From Oscillospiraceae bacterium (lineage in GTDB: Bacteria > Bacillota > Clostridia > Oscillospirales > CAG-272): a stretch of DNA of 60,838 nt. Shown in pieces: positions 17,696-25,890 of this stretch (the first letter of the stretch is position 1; the number at the start of each line of letters is the position of its first letter). The position numbers and the translations under genes are program-made. The stretch is from the NCBI GenBank assembly GCA_015065455.1, contig SVQI01000001.1, positions 252-61,089 of the forward strand, read 5' to 3'. The notes below the pieces were generated by a model. That model worked only from the letters and a program-made list of their open reading frames with translations. It had not been told where the DNA came from and searched no databases.

Positions 17696-20600
17696 TCATG
17701 CGTCTATTGTAGAAATCGTCAACGTTGTCTCTTCAAGCACGTCGAGGAGAACTCTTACCGTATCAAGTGAAGTAAACATCGTTACGTTGTTCTCAGTAGC
17801 ATACTTTCTGATTTCAAAACCGTCGCGTGTTGTACCCGAGGACGAAGGATCGCTTGTATTGATAACGTATGCGATGTGTCCCTGACGGATCGATTCTGCC
17901 AACTCTTCAGAATCCTCGGAAAGCTTCTTAAGCACGTGGGTGCGTATTCCGTTTTCTCTGAGGAACTTAGCCGTTCCGATGGTTGCTTCGATATTGAATC
18001 CGAGATTGTAGAAGCGGCGGATAAGAGGAAGTGCCTCTTGCTTATCGCAGTCTGCAATAGTAGCAAACACAGTGCCGTAATTCTGGAGGTGCATACCCGA
18101 TGCCTGAAGTGCCTTGTAAAGTGCACGATAGAACTTGTCGTCGTATCCGATTGCCTCACCTGTGGATTTCATTTCGGGAGAAAGGTAAGCGTCAAGTCCG
18201 CGGAGCTTGTTGAACGAGAATACAGGCACCTTTACGTACCATCTGTTCTTTTCTTCGGGATAAAGCGAGAAGATTCCCTGCTCTTTAAGTGACTTGCCGA
18301 GAATTACCTCGGTAGCGATGTCGGCCAAGCTGTATCCGGTCGATTTTGAAAGGAACGGAACTGTACGTGATGAGCGAGGGTTAACTTCGATTATATATAC
18401 GTTTTCGTTTTCATCAACGATAAACTGAATATTGTAAAGACCTACGATACCTATTCCAAGTCCGAGCTTTTTAGCATACTGAAGAATAGTACCCTTTACC
18501 TTGTCGGAAATTGAGAATGCAGGATATACGCTTATAGAGTCACCTGAGTGAACTCCTGTTCTCTCAACGAGTTCCATAATACCGGGAACAAACACGTCAC
18601 GTCCGTCGCAGATAGCATCAACTTCAACTTCTTTACCGCTGATGTATTTGTCAACAAGAACGGGCTTGTCCTCGTCTATTTCAACCGCAGTCTTGAGGTA
18701 ATGACGAAGCTGCTCTTCGTTTGCAACGATCTGCATTGCACGGCCGCCGAGCACGAACGAGGGACGAACAAGTACGGGATAACCAACCTTTGCAGCAGCG
18801 GCAACACCGTCTTCAATCTTGGTAACCGCTTTGCCCTCAGGCTGAGGAATGTTAAGCTCCTTGAGTAGTTTTTCAAATGCATCTCTGTTCTCTGCTCTGT
18901 CGATAGCAGCACAGTCGGTACCGATTATCTTAACGCCGAGATCGTGGAGAGGCTGAGCAAGGTTTATTGCGGTCTGACCGCCGAGGGATGCGATAACGCC
19001 CTCGGGCTTTTCAAACTCAATAATGTTCATAACATCTTCGGGAGTAAGAGGTTCAAAATAGAGCTTGTCAGCCGTTGTATAGTCTGTCGAAACTGTTTCG
19101 GGGTTATTGTTTATAATAATAGCCTCGTAACCGGAATTCTTTATGGTTGTTACTGCATGTACAGTCGAGTAGTCAAATTCTACACCCTGACCGATTCTGA
19201 TAGGTCCTGCACCAAGCACAACGATTTTCTTCTTATCTGTAAGTATAGAAGCATTTTCTCCGGTGTAAGATGAATAGAAATAAGGAATATATGCACCGGT
19301 ATGGCAAGTGTCTACCATTCTGAATACGGGGAAGAGGTTATGCTGTTTTCTGAACTTGAATACCTCAAGCTCTGTGCACTCCCACATTCTTGCAACGTAT
19401 TTGTCGCTAAAGCCCATCTTTTTAGCCGCCTTGAGAGTTTCAAGGTCAAAGGCGTGAGCTTTAAGTGTTGCTTCCATATCAACTATATTCTTAATAGCCT
19501 GAAGGAAGAAAGAAGTGATTTTTGTAATATCGTGAATTTCCTCAACTGTCGCACCGCGGTAGATAAGCTCAGCGATAGCAAAAATATTGTCATCGCGGAA
19601 CTCGCTGATATATTCGCGGAGCTCAGCATCGGTCATATTGTCAAATTTGTGATGATAGATGTGATTTACGCCAACCTCGAGAGAACGTACACCTTTAAGT
19701 AAACATTCTTCAAGATTTGAACCGATACCCATTACTTCACCGGTTGCCTTCATCTGTGTTCCAAGCTGGTTGGAAGCTGTGGCAAACTTATCAAACGGGA
19801 ATCTGGGAAGCTTTGCTATAACGTAGTCGAGCTGAGGCTCAAACAAAGCGTTTGTATTTGCAATTTTAATTTCATCAAGCGTCATACCGACAGCAATCTT
19901 TGCTGTAACACGCGCGATAGGATAGCCCGAAGCCTTAGATGCAAGTGCCGAAGAACGCGAAACACGGGGGTTAACTTCGATAAGATAGTAGTTGCTTGAG
20001 TTGGGATCGAGCGCAAACTGAACATTACATCCGCCCTTGATTTTAAGCGCTCTGATCAGCTTGATAGCCGAATCATTGAGCATCTTTCTGTCGTGCTCGG
20101 AAAGAGTCATAATAGGAGCAACAACCAACGAGTCACCAGTATGAACACCTACAGGGTCAATATTTTCCATACCGCAGATGGTGATAGCGTTGTCATCTCC
20201 ATCTCTCATTACTTCAAACTCAATTTCTTTGTATCCCTTTACACTCTTTTCAATAAGAACCTGATTAACAGGAGATAGTTTAAATGCATTGATAGCAACC
20301 TCGCAAAGCTCTTCTTCATTGTTGGCAAAGCCGCCGCCTGTACCACCGAGAGTAAATGCGGGACGGAGAACTACGGGATAACCGATTCTCTCTGCCGCTG
20401 CCTTCGCTTCTTCAATGCTGTACGAGATTTCAGAGGGAATTGTAGGTTCGCCTATGGATTCGCAAAGCTCCTTAAATAATTCTCTATCCTCTGCTCTTTC
20501 TATACTTTCACTGCTTGTGCCGAGAAGCTCTGTATGACATTCTTTAAGAATACCCTTCTTCTCAAGCTGCATAGCAAGGTTAAGTCCTGTCTGTCCGCCG

Positions 20601-20869
20601 ATTCCGGGGATTATGGCATCGGGACGCTCGTATCTCAATATACGCGCAACGTATTCAAGCGTCAAAGGCTCCATATATACTTTATCTGCTATTGTTGTAT
20701 CGGTCATAATCGTAGCAGGGTTTGAGTTTACAAGTACGACCTCGTAACCTTCTTCCTTAAGCGCCAGACAAGCCTGCGTTCCCGCATAGTCAAATTCTGC
20801 CGCCTGACCGATTATAATAGGTCCTGAGCCTATAATCATAATCTTCTTTAAATCAGTTCTCTTTGCCAT
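17696..20869 (-). CDS. carB: Carbamoyl-phosphate synthase large subunit
   Basis: CarB makes carbamoyl phosphate from bicarbonate, ATP and ammonia delivered by the small subunit. Its 1057 residues hold two repeated ATP-grasp halves (about 1-545 and 550-935, each with an IGSGPI/LGAGPI opening and an EVNPR metal-binding motif). A C-terminal MGS-like allosteric domain (about 935-1057) follows. The glutaminase subunit gene carA, usually immediately upstream, is not in this operon or anywhere in the window. Confidence 0.97.
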   Translation of the reverse strand: MAKRTDLKKIMIIGSGPIIIGQAAEFDYAGTQACLALKEEGYEVVLVNSNPATIMTDTTIADKVYMEPLTLEYVARILRYERPDAIIPGIGGQTGLNLAMQLEKKGILKECHTELLGTSSESIERAEDRELFKELCESIGEPTIPSEISYSIEEAKAAAERIGYPVVLRPAFTLGGTGGGFANNEEELCEVAINAFKLSPVNQVLIEKSVKGYKEIEFEVMRDGDDNAITICGMENIDPVGVHTGDSLVVAPIMTLSEHDRKMLNDSAIKLIRALKIKGGCNVQFALDPNSSNYYLIEVNPRVSRSSALASKASGYPIARVTAKIAVGMTLDEIKIANTNALFEPQLDYVIAKLPRFPFDKFATASNQLGTQMKATGEVMGIGSNLEECLLKGVRSLEVGVNHIYHHKFDNMTDAELREYISEFRDDNIFAIAELIYRGATVEEIHDITKITSFFLQAIKNIVDMEATLKAHAFDLETLKAAKKMGFSDKYVARMWECTELEVFKFRKQHNLFPVFRMVDTCHTGAYIPYFYSSYTGENASILTDKKKIVVLGAGPIRIGQGVEFDYSTVHAVTTIKNSGYEAIIINNNPETVSTDYTTADKLYFEPLTPEDVMNIIEFEKPEGVIASLGGQTAINLAQPLHDLGVKIIGTDCAAIDRAENRDAFEKLLKELNIPQPEGKAVTKIEDGVAAAAKVGYPVLVRPSFVLGGRAMQIVANEEQLRHYLKTAVEIDEDKPVLVDKYISGKEVEVDAICDGRDVFVPGIMELVERTGVHSGDSISVYPAFSISDKVKGTILQYAKKLGLGIGIVGLYNIQFIVDENENVYIIEVNPRSSRTVPFLSKSTGYSLADIATEVILGKSLKEQGIFSLYPEEKNRWYVKVPVFSFNKLRGLDAYLSPEMKSTGEAIGYDDKFYRALYKALQASGMHLQNYGTVFATIADCDKQEALPLIRRFYNLGFNIEATIGTAKFLRENGIRTHVLKKLSEDSEELAESIRQGHIAYVINTSDPSSSGTTRDGFEIRKYATENNVTMFTSLDTVRVLLDVLEETTLTISTIDA

Positions 20870-20884
20870 CTTTCTATACCCCCA

Positions 20885-22168
20885 TTATTCCTTTTCAATT
20901 ACGTTGATTCCGTTACTGTATGCAACCTCTCCGTTACATATAGTAAGAACACATTCTCCGAAAACTTCCCAATCCTTAAAAGGAGTTGCTCTGCCCATCG
21001 ACATAAAGTCCTCGGGATTTATTTTGTATTTTTTATTTAAATCAAACACAGTAAGGTCTGCCTTTTTGCCAACCTCTATGCCTTTTTTTATTCCAAAACG
21101 CTCCGACGGTTTTTTGTACATAACCTCTATAAGCTTTTCAAGAGTTATTATTCCCGTTTTTACAAGATAAGTGTACATCGTAGCAAACGAGGTCTCTATT
21201 CCAACAACTCCCATATTGCTCTTTTCAAGTCCCCTCGACTTTTCCTCTGCCGAGTGGGGAGCGTGGTCAGTCGCTATCATATCTATCGTTCCGTCGATAA
21301 GTCCCTCAACTAACGCTAATCTGTCCTCTTCGCTTCTGATAGGCGGATTCATCTTGAATCTTCCATCTTCTTGAAGCATCATATCATTCATTATAAGGTA
21401 ATGCGGCGCCGTTTCGCAAGTAACGTCAAGCCCCGCCTTCTTAGCGCGTCTTATTATATCAACACTTTCTTTTGTCGAAATGTGGCATACGTGATATGCA
21501 CATCCCGTCTTTTTAACAAGCTCCAGGTCTCTTTCTATCTGCTTCCATTCCGACTCCGAGCATATTCCCTTGTGTCCGTGTTTTTTTGCATACTCTCCGT
21601 CGTGAATGTATCCGCCGAACAATAAGCTGTTGTCTTCACAGTGAGCCGCAATTATCTTGCCGAGCGATTTAGCTTTTATCATAGCCTGTTCCATAACGGC
21701 ATCACGCTGAACACCTCTGCCATCGTCGGTGTATGCGATAGCCGACTCAGTCATATCTTCCATATCGGCTAACTCTTCTCCCATCTGCCCTTTGGTTATT
21801 GTAGCATACGGATGAACGTTTATTACCGCATCTTTCTTAATTATGTCAAGCTGTTTCTGTAAGCTTTCCATGCAGTCGGGCGCAGGATTAAGGTTAGGCA
21901 TTGTGCATACGTCGGTAAATCCGCCGCGAGCCGCCGCTTCGCTACCCGTTTTGATCGTTTCTTTATAAGAAAAACCCGGCTCACGAAAATGCACATGCAC
22001 ATCGGTGAAACCGGGAAAAATATAATATGAAGAACAATCAATGACTGAAAAACCGTCGTGTTCGGTGAAGTTATCCAAACATGTAACGGTGCCGTCTGTT
22101 ATATAAACAGTCTGCTTATGAAATGTACCGGAGTTGTATACGTTTCCGTCTTTCAAAATCAATTTCAT
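20885..22168 (-). CDS. pyrC: Dihydroorotase, class I
   Basis: PyrC cyclises carbamoyl aspartate to dihydroorotate. The metal ligands HVH (H58, H60) and the distal DHAPHS motif are intact. Its 427 residues match the Bacillus-type class I enzyme. It is the first gene of the pyrimidine operon. Its ribosome-binding site (GAGGA) lies just after a terminator-like hairpin in the leader. Confidence 0.97.
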   Translation of the reverse strand: MKLILKDGNVYNSGTFHKQTVYITDGTVTCLDNFTEHDGFSVIDCSSYYIFPGFTDVHVHFREPGFSYKETIKTGSEAAARGGFTDVCTMPNLNPAPDCMESLQKQLDIIKKDAVINVHPYATITKGQMGEELADMEDMTESAIAYTDDGRGVQRDAVMEQAMIKAKSLGKIIAAHCEDNSLLFGGYIHDGEYAKKHGHKGICSESEWKQIERDLELVKKTGCAYHVCHISTKESVDIIRRAKKAGLDVTCETAPHYLIMNDMMLQEDGRFKMNPPIRSEEDRLALVEGLIDGTIDMIATDHAPHSAEEKSRGLEKSNMGVVGIETSFATMYTYLVKTGIITLEKLIEVMYKKPSERFGIKKGIEVGKKADLTVFDLNKKYKINPEDFMSMGRATPFKDWEVFGECVLTICNGEVAYSNGINVIEKE

Positions 22169-22183
22169 CTTAGTATCCTCTTC

Positions 22184-22212
22184 AAAAAATCAACCTTGCA
22201 AGGCAAGGTTGA
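22184..22212 (-). promoter_or_regulatory. Attenuator hairpin in the pyr leader
   Basis: A 9-bp stem (TCAACCTTG at 22212-22204 with CAAGGTTGA at 22198-22190, minus-strand sense) is followed by six U. It ends about 15 bases before the pyrC start. An upstream strand GGCAGGG (22255-22249) can pair with CCTTGCC (22208-22202), which would break the terminator stem. This looks like a terminator/antiterminator switch. I found no PyrR-type binding loop. Confidence 0.7.
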
Positions 22213-22227
22213 CACTATCTTTTTGTA

Positions 22228-22272
22228 TTATCTCAAAGTTATCAAAAACCCTGCCGATACGCTTCTCGTCAT
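22228..22272 (-). CDS. Possible 14-codon pyr leader peptide
   Basis: A short frame (MTRSVSAGFLITLR, then TAA) begins two to four bases after the predicted transcription start. It has no ribosome-binding site, so it would be leaderless. The putative antiterminator strand GGCAGGG lies inside it. Translation is unproven. Confidence 0.3.
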   Translation of the reverse strand: MTRSVSAGFLITLR

Positions 22273-22281
22273 ATCTAATCA

Positions 22282-22310
22282 ATTATAACATACATCCCCA
22301 TATTAGTCAA
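22282..22310 (-). promoter_or_regulatory. Promoter of the pyrimidine operon
   Basis: TTGACT (22305-22310) and TATAAT (22282-22287) are separated by 17 bp on the minus strand. The transcript would start near 22276 and carry a leader of about 108 bases. Confidence 0.9.
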
Positions 22311-22387
22311 GACACCTAAAACATTTTTTTGACAAAAACAAACATTAATTTTTTACAAGTTAAAGTTTTTAACCCAACCTGATTTTA

Positions 22388-22545
22388 AAGCAAAAACCTC
22401 CTCACTGATGAGGTCAAAGGATAGAAATTGAACAGAGACGAATTTACACTAACTTAAACCTCCATCTGAGGAGGGAGGTGGCTCGGCAATAGGTAAATAT
22501 AAAATACAACAATTCTTTGTTGCCGAGACGGAGGGAGAGATATAT
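22388..22545. repeat. Inverted fragments of the mosaic repeat
   Basis: This stretch contains an inverted CTCCCTCCTCAGATGGAGG-like segment (about 22460-22485) and an inverted pair CTCGGCAA...TTGCCGAG (about 22480-22525). It looks like an additional, rearranged piece next to copy C. No gene is seen. Confidence 0.55.
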
Positions 22546-22549
22546 GTTA

Positions 22550-23275
22550 AATATCTGATTGCAATATTGTTTGTTTAAACCGTTTGTTTTTCTCTCCCTC
22601 AGTCATTTTCTAACGAAAATGACTGCTCCCTCCTCAGATGGAGCTAAAGAGTTAGATTATTTCAAAAAACGGGGCGAAGAGGAAGGGGTTCCCCAAAACG
22701 CACGAAGTAAGATTTGGGGGTTCTCGTGTGCGCCGCCCCCTACAAAACAGGCAATACCATTTCTGCGAACAAAGGGAGGTTCCGAGGGAGGAACGCCCTC
22801 GGTCGTTTGAAAGAGAGGGGTCGAGGGGAGGGGAGGATCGGAACTCTCCTCCCCTTGTGCCTTCTTTGGTTACTTTCTTGGCACGCAAGAAAGTAACATA
22901 AAAAAAGAAAAGACAATATTATCTGTTTAAAACGTTTGCTTTTCTCTCCCTCAGTCAAAACTTCGTTTTTGACAGCGTCTACTGCGGTTCGGTCACGGCT
23001 CGGCTCTGACATCACACCGTGATGTCATTCACTCCCTCGCCGCCGCTTCGCTACCTCGTCAGATGGAGCCGAGAATTACGCGCTTCGCGCGTAAAAAAGG
23101 CACAGAATGTCAGCTTCTTCGCTCCCGAACCCACACAAGAGGCGCACTTTTGAAAAAGCGCCCTCTTGACTCCCTCAAAACTTTTAATAAAAATTTTTAT
23201 ATTATTTTTAAAAATAATATTTTATGTGTGCACTTTTAAAAAAGCGCCCTCTTGACTCCCCCAAAACTTTAAAAA
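22550..23275 (+). repeat. Mosaic intergenic repeat, copy C
   Basis: It lies between the pyr promoter and the TIGR03936 gene. The modules in order are CTCCCTCAGTC...GATGGAGC, the CGAAGTAAG module, the G/C-rich module (about 22770-22850), the conserved hairpin (22869-22897, loop GCACG), a second CTCCCTCAGTC module with the TGACATCAC palindrome, the TTACGCG palindrome, and two GCGC...GCGCCC hairpins. Its second half is nearly identical to the same part of copy B. Confidence 0.85.
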
Positions 23276-23283
23276 AATAAATA

Positions 23284-23314
23284 AAAAGGAGCCTTTTAAA
23301 AAGCTCCCTTTTTA
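23284..23314 (-). terminator. Terminator of the radical-SAM gene pair
   Basis: An imperfect stem AAAAAGGGAGC/GGCTCCTTTTT with a U run on the minus strand directly follows the 23315 stop. Confidence 0.75.
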
Positions 23315-23977
23315 TCATTTGAATTCTTTTCCGTTTTCAAAGTATGCTCCGACACGAACGGTCTTTCTGTGATTAGCCTCAATGCCGAGCGCTTTATCCA
23401 ATGCACCCGTCAGATAAAATGGATTAAGATAGTTTTCACTGTCAGCGCAAAGCGTACAGTTTATAATCGCACAACCGTATTCATTCTTGACTTCGCATTT
23501 ATGAATCATCGGCTGTATATCAATATCCTTTTCACCTTTTTTTGTCCTTTTTGTTACAACGAGAGACTGTGAGAAAATCTTGTTTCCCAATTCTGCCGCT
23601 TCTTCGGATTTTTCTCCGTAATCAAGATAGATCGTATATGCCGCATATTTAATATCGGTCAGCTTGCTTTCAGCCTCGTATACGTCGATAACCTTCATAT
23701 CGGCAGGTAAATTCTTCGACAGATTATTTTTAACCGTATCACAATCAGTGCTGATATCGGTCTTGATATCCATATATTCGCAAACACTCTCAATACCTAT
23801 TGAAAGAGGCAGTGCAAACGTTATTTTCATATGGGGATTGAACCCCTCTGAATACATCATCTTAACCTTTGAGCGACGAAGCGCGGTCTGCATCGTACGA
23901 AGCAGGTCAAGGTGCGATATATATTGCAGCTTTCCCGTCTTCTCAAACTTTACTCGCAAAGTTTTCTGTTGCACCAC
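23315..23977 (-). CDS. TIGR03936/DUF2344 family radical-SAM-associated protein
   Basis: This 220-residue protein opens with the family hallmark RVKFEKTGKLQYISHLDLLR and contains SEGFNPHMKITFALPLSIGI. The family always accompanies TIGR03960 radical SAM proteins and is sometimes fused to them. Its biochemical role is unknown; a link to RNA modification has been suggested from context. The start overlaps the preceding radical SAM gene by 28 bp. The usual downstream rplU/rpmA cluster is absent here; a mosaic repeat follows instead. Confidence 0.85.
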   Translation of the reverse strand: MVQQKTLRVKFEKTGKLQYISHLDLLRTMQTALRRSKVKMMYSEGFNPHMKITFALPLSIGIESVCEYMDIKTDISTDCDTVKNNLSKNLPADMKVIDVYEAESKLTDIKYAAYTIYLDYGEKSEEAAELGNKIFSQSLVVTKRTKKGEKDIDIQPMIHKCEVKNEYGCAIINCTLCADSENYLNPFYLTGALDKALGIEANHRKTVRVGAYFENGKEFK

Positions 23978-25809
23978 GTCTTTTCACCTCCCAAGCAATC
24001 AGCGCCGCAAGCCGAACATTTCTCGCGGCAGTTTGGTGTCGTCTTTGACTCGTGCGCCTTCTTGTTTTCTCTCAAAAGAAACTCTTTCGTTACGCCGATG
24101 TCAATAATATCCCACGGCAGAACCTCGTCCTTGCCGAATTCTCTGTTAGCATAGAAAGCAGGGTCTATTCCGCAATTTTCAAACACCTGCATCCATTTAT
24201 CGTAGTCAAAATACTCATCCCAGGCATCGAACTTAATTCCCGCCTTGTGCGCCTCAAGCATAACCTTGCAAAGCTTTCTGTCACCCCTTGCAAACACCGC
24301 CTCAAGCCTTGACACCTTAGCGTCGTGATAGTTAAACTTAACCTTTCTATCGGTAATCGTTCCAAGGATATACTGCTGTTTTTCAAGCAAAGTTTCCATA
24401 TCCTCCTGCTTTTCCCACTGAAATGCCGTAAACGGCTTCGGAATAAAGCAAGCGGCGCTTATAGTTACCTTCGGAGATTTGCCCTTCGGTCTGTCGGGGT
24501 TTGCATAATATGTATCAACTACCCTCTTTGCCAAAGCGTGTATGCCGTCAAGATCCTCGTATTCCTCGGTGGGTAATCCCATCATAAAATACAATTTAAC
24601 CTGTGTCTTTCCCGCCTTAAATGCAACGTCACAAGCCTTAAGCAAATCTTCTTCGTACAAATTCTTATTTATAGCATCGCGTAGTCTTTGCGTTCCCGCC
24701 TCTGGCGCAAACGTAAGTCCACCCGTTCTGACCGTCGAAATCTTATCCATAAGCTCTTTCGTAAAGCTATCCGCACGTAGTGAGGGGAGCGAAAGGCTAA
24801 CCATATTTTCGTCAGTCCATTCGAGCAGATCATCTGTCAGCTTATCAATCTTTGAATAGTCGCTTATACTCAACGACGACAGCGCAATCTCATCGTATCC
24901 TGTATTTTCAAACAAGCACTTCGCCTGAGAATTCAAAACCTCGGGGGATTTTTCTCTTATCGGACGGTATACCATTCCCGCTTGACAGAATCTGCACCCT
25001 CTGATACAGCCTCTGTAAACCTCAAGCATTATTCTGTCGTGAACGGTCTCTATATACGGCATAACGAGCTTATCGGGAAAATATGCCTTATCCATATCCT
25101 GAATAATTCTCTTGCGGATTTTTTTCGGGATATCGTCATATATCGGAGTATATGACTTAACAGTTCCGTCTTCATTGTACGTAACGTCATAAAATGACGG
25201 CACGTAGAAGCCCTCGAGCTTTGCCGCTTCGTGCAAAAACGCGTTTCTTGTGTACGTTCCCTTTTCCTTCATATCTTTATAAAGGTTCACTATCTCACAC
25301 AGCGCATCCTCGCCCTCACCTATCGAAAACACATCGAAGAAATCTGCGATAGGCTCTGCGTTATATGAGCAGGGACCGCCGCCTATAACTATCGGACAAT
25401 TGTCATCTCTGTCCTTTGCCAAAAGCGGAATCTTTGCCAAATCAAGCATATTCAAAACGTTTGAATAACAAAGCTCATACTGCAAAGTAAATCCAACAAA
25501 ATCAAAATCAGTGAGCTTATCTCCGCTTTCAACTGCCCAGAGGGGAATATCATTTGCCCTCATTTCTTTTTCCATATCTTCCCAAGGAGCATACACTCTT
25601 TCGCACCATACGTCGTCCATTTTGTTTAAAACTCCGTACAGAATACGTATACCGAGGTTCGACATACCTATTTCGTAAGAATCGGGGAAGCAAAAGGCAA
25701 ATCTTGCCTTAACCTTGCTTTTATCTTTTATAGTCTGACCGTATTCTCCGCCGATATATCTTCCCGGCTTCAAAACCTTAGTCAATATATTTTCCAATCG
25801 GTTATCCAT
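23950..25809 (-). CDS. TIGR03960 family B12-binding-domain radical SAM protein
   Basis: The protein has an N-terminal B12-binding-like domain and a radical SAM core with the 4Fe-4S motif GCIRGCRFC (cysteines 268, 272 and 275 from the chosen start). A C-terminal cysteine-rich tail ends in CREKCSACGADCLGG. The frame is open to an ATG at 25851, but the ATG at 25809 has GGAGG five bases upstream and begins with the family-typical MDNRLENILTKVLKPGRY, so it is used. The reaction is unknown. It is co-transcribed with the TIGR03936 gene. Confidence 0.88.
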   Translation of the reverse strand: MDNRLENILTKVLKPGRYIGGEYGQTIKDKSKVKARFAFCFPDSYEIGMSNLGIRILYGVLNKMDDVWCERVYAPWEDMEKEMRANDIPLWAVESGDKLTDFDFVGFTLQYELCYSNVLNMLDLAKIPLLAKDRDDNCPIVIGGGPCSYNAEPIADFFDVFSIGEGEDALCEIVNLYKDMKEKGTYTRNAFLHEAAKLEGFYVPSFYDVTYNEDGTVKSYTPIYDDIPKKIRKRIIQDMDKAYFPDKLVMPYIETVHDRIMLEVYRGCIRGCRFCQAGMVYRPIREKSPEVLNSQAKCLFENTGYDEIALSSLSISDYSKIDKLTDDLLEWTDENMVSLSLPSLRADSFTKELMDKISTVRTGGLTFAPEAGTQRLRDAINKNLYEEDLLKACDVAFKAGKTQVKLYFMMGLPTEEYEDLDGIHALAKRVVDTYYANPDRPKGKSPKVTISAACFIPKPFTAFQWEKQEDMETLLEKQQYILGTITDRKVKFNYHDAKVSRLEAVFARGDRKLCKVMLEAHKAGIKFDAWDEYFDYDKWMQVFENCGIDPAFYANREFGKDEVLPWDIIDIGVTKEFLLRENKKAHESKTTPNCREKCSACGADCLGGEKTWCNRKLCE

Positions 25810-25850
25810 CTTTTCCTCCGTACAACCAATAACTGTCTGAATAATCTGCA

Positions 25851-25880
25851 AAATCGGGAGGGAATCTTCTTCCCTCCCGA
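25851..25880 (-). terminator. Terminator after the pseudo-ATPase gene
   Basis: An 11-bp perfect stem (25854-25864 with 25870-25880), loop TCTTC, is followed by a short U run on the minus strand. It lies only about 40 bases before the next start, so it may also limit read-through into the radical-SAM pair. Confidence 0.75.
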
Positions 25881-25890
25881 CTATTATTTA

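Noticed and set aside
22168..22320. PyrR-binding RNA loop in the pyr leader
   Set aside because: I looked for the conserved GAGAGG-type loop upstream of the terminator and did not find it.
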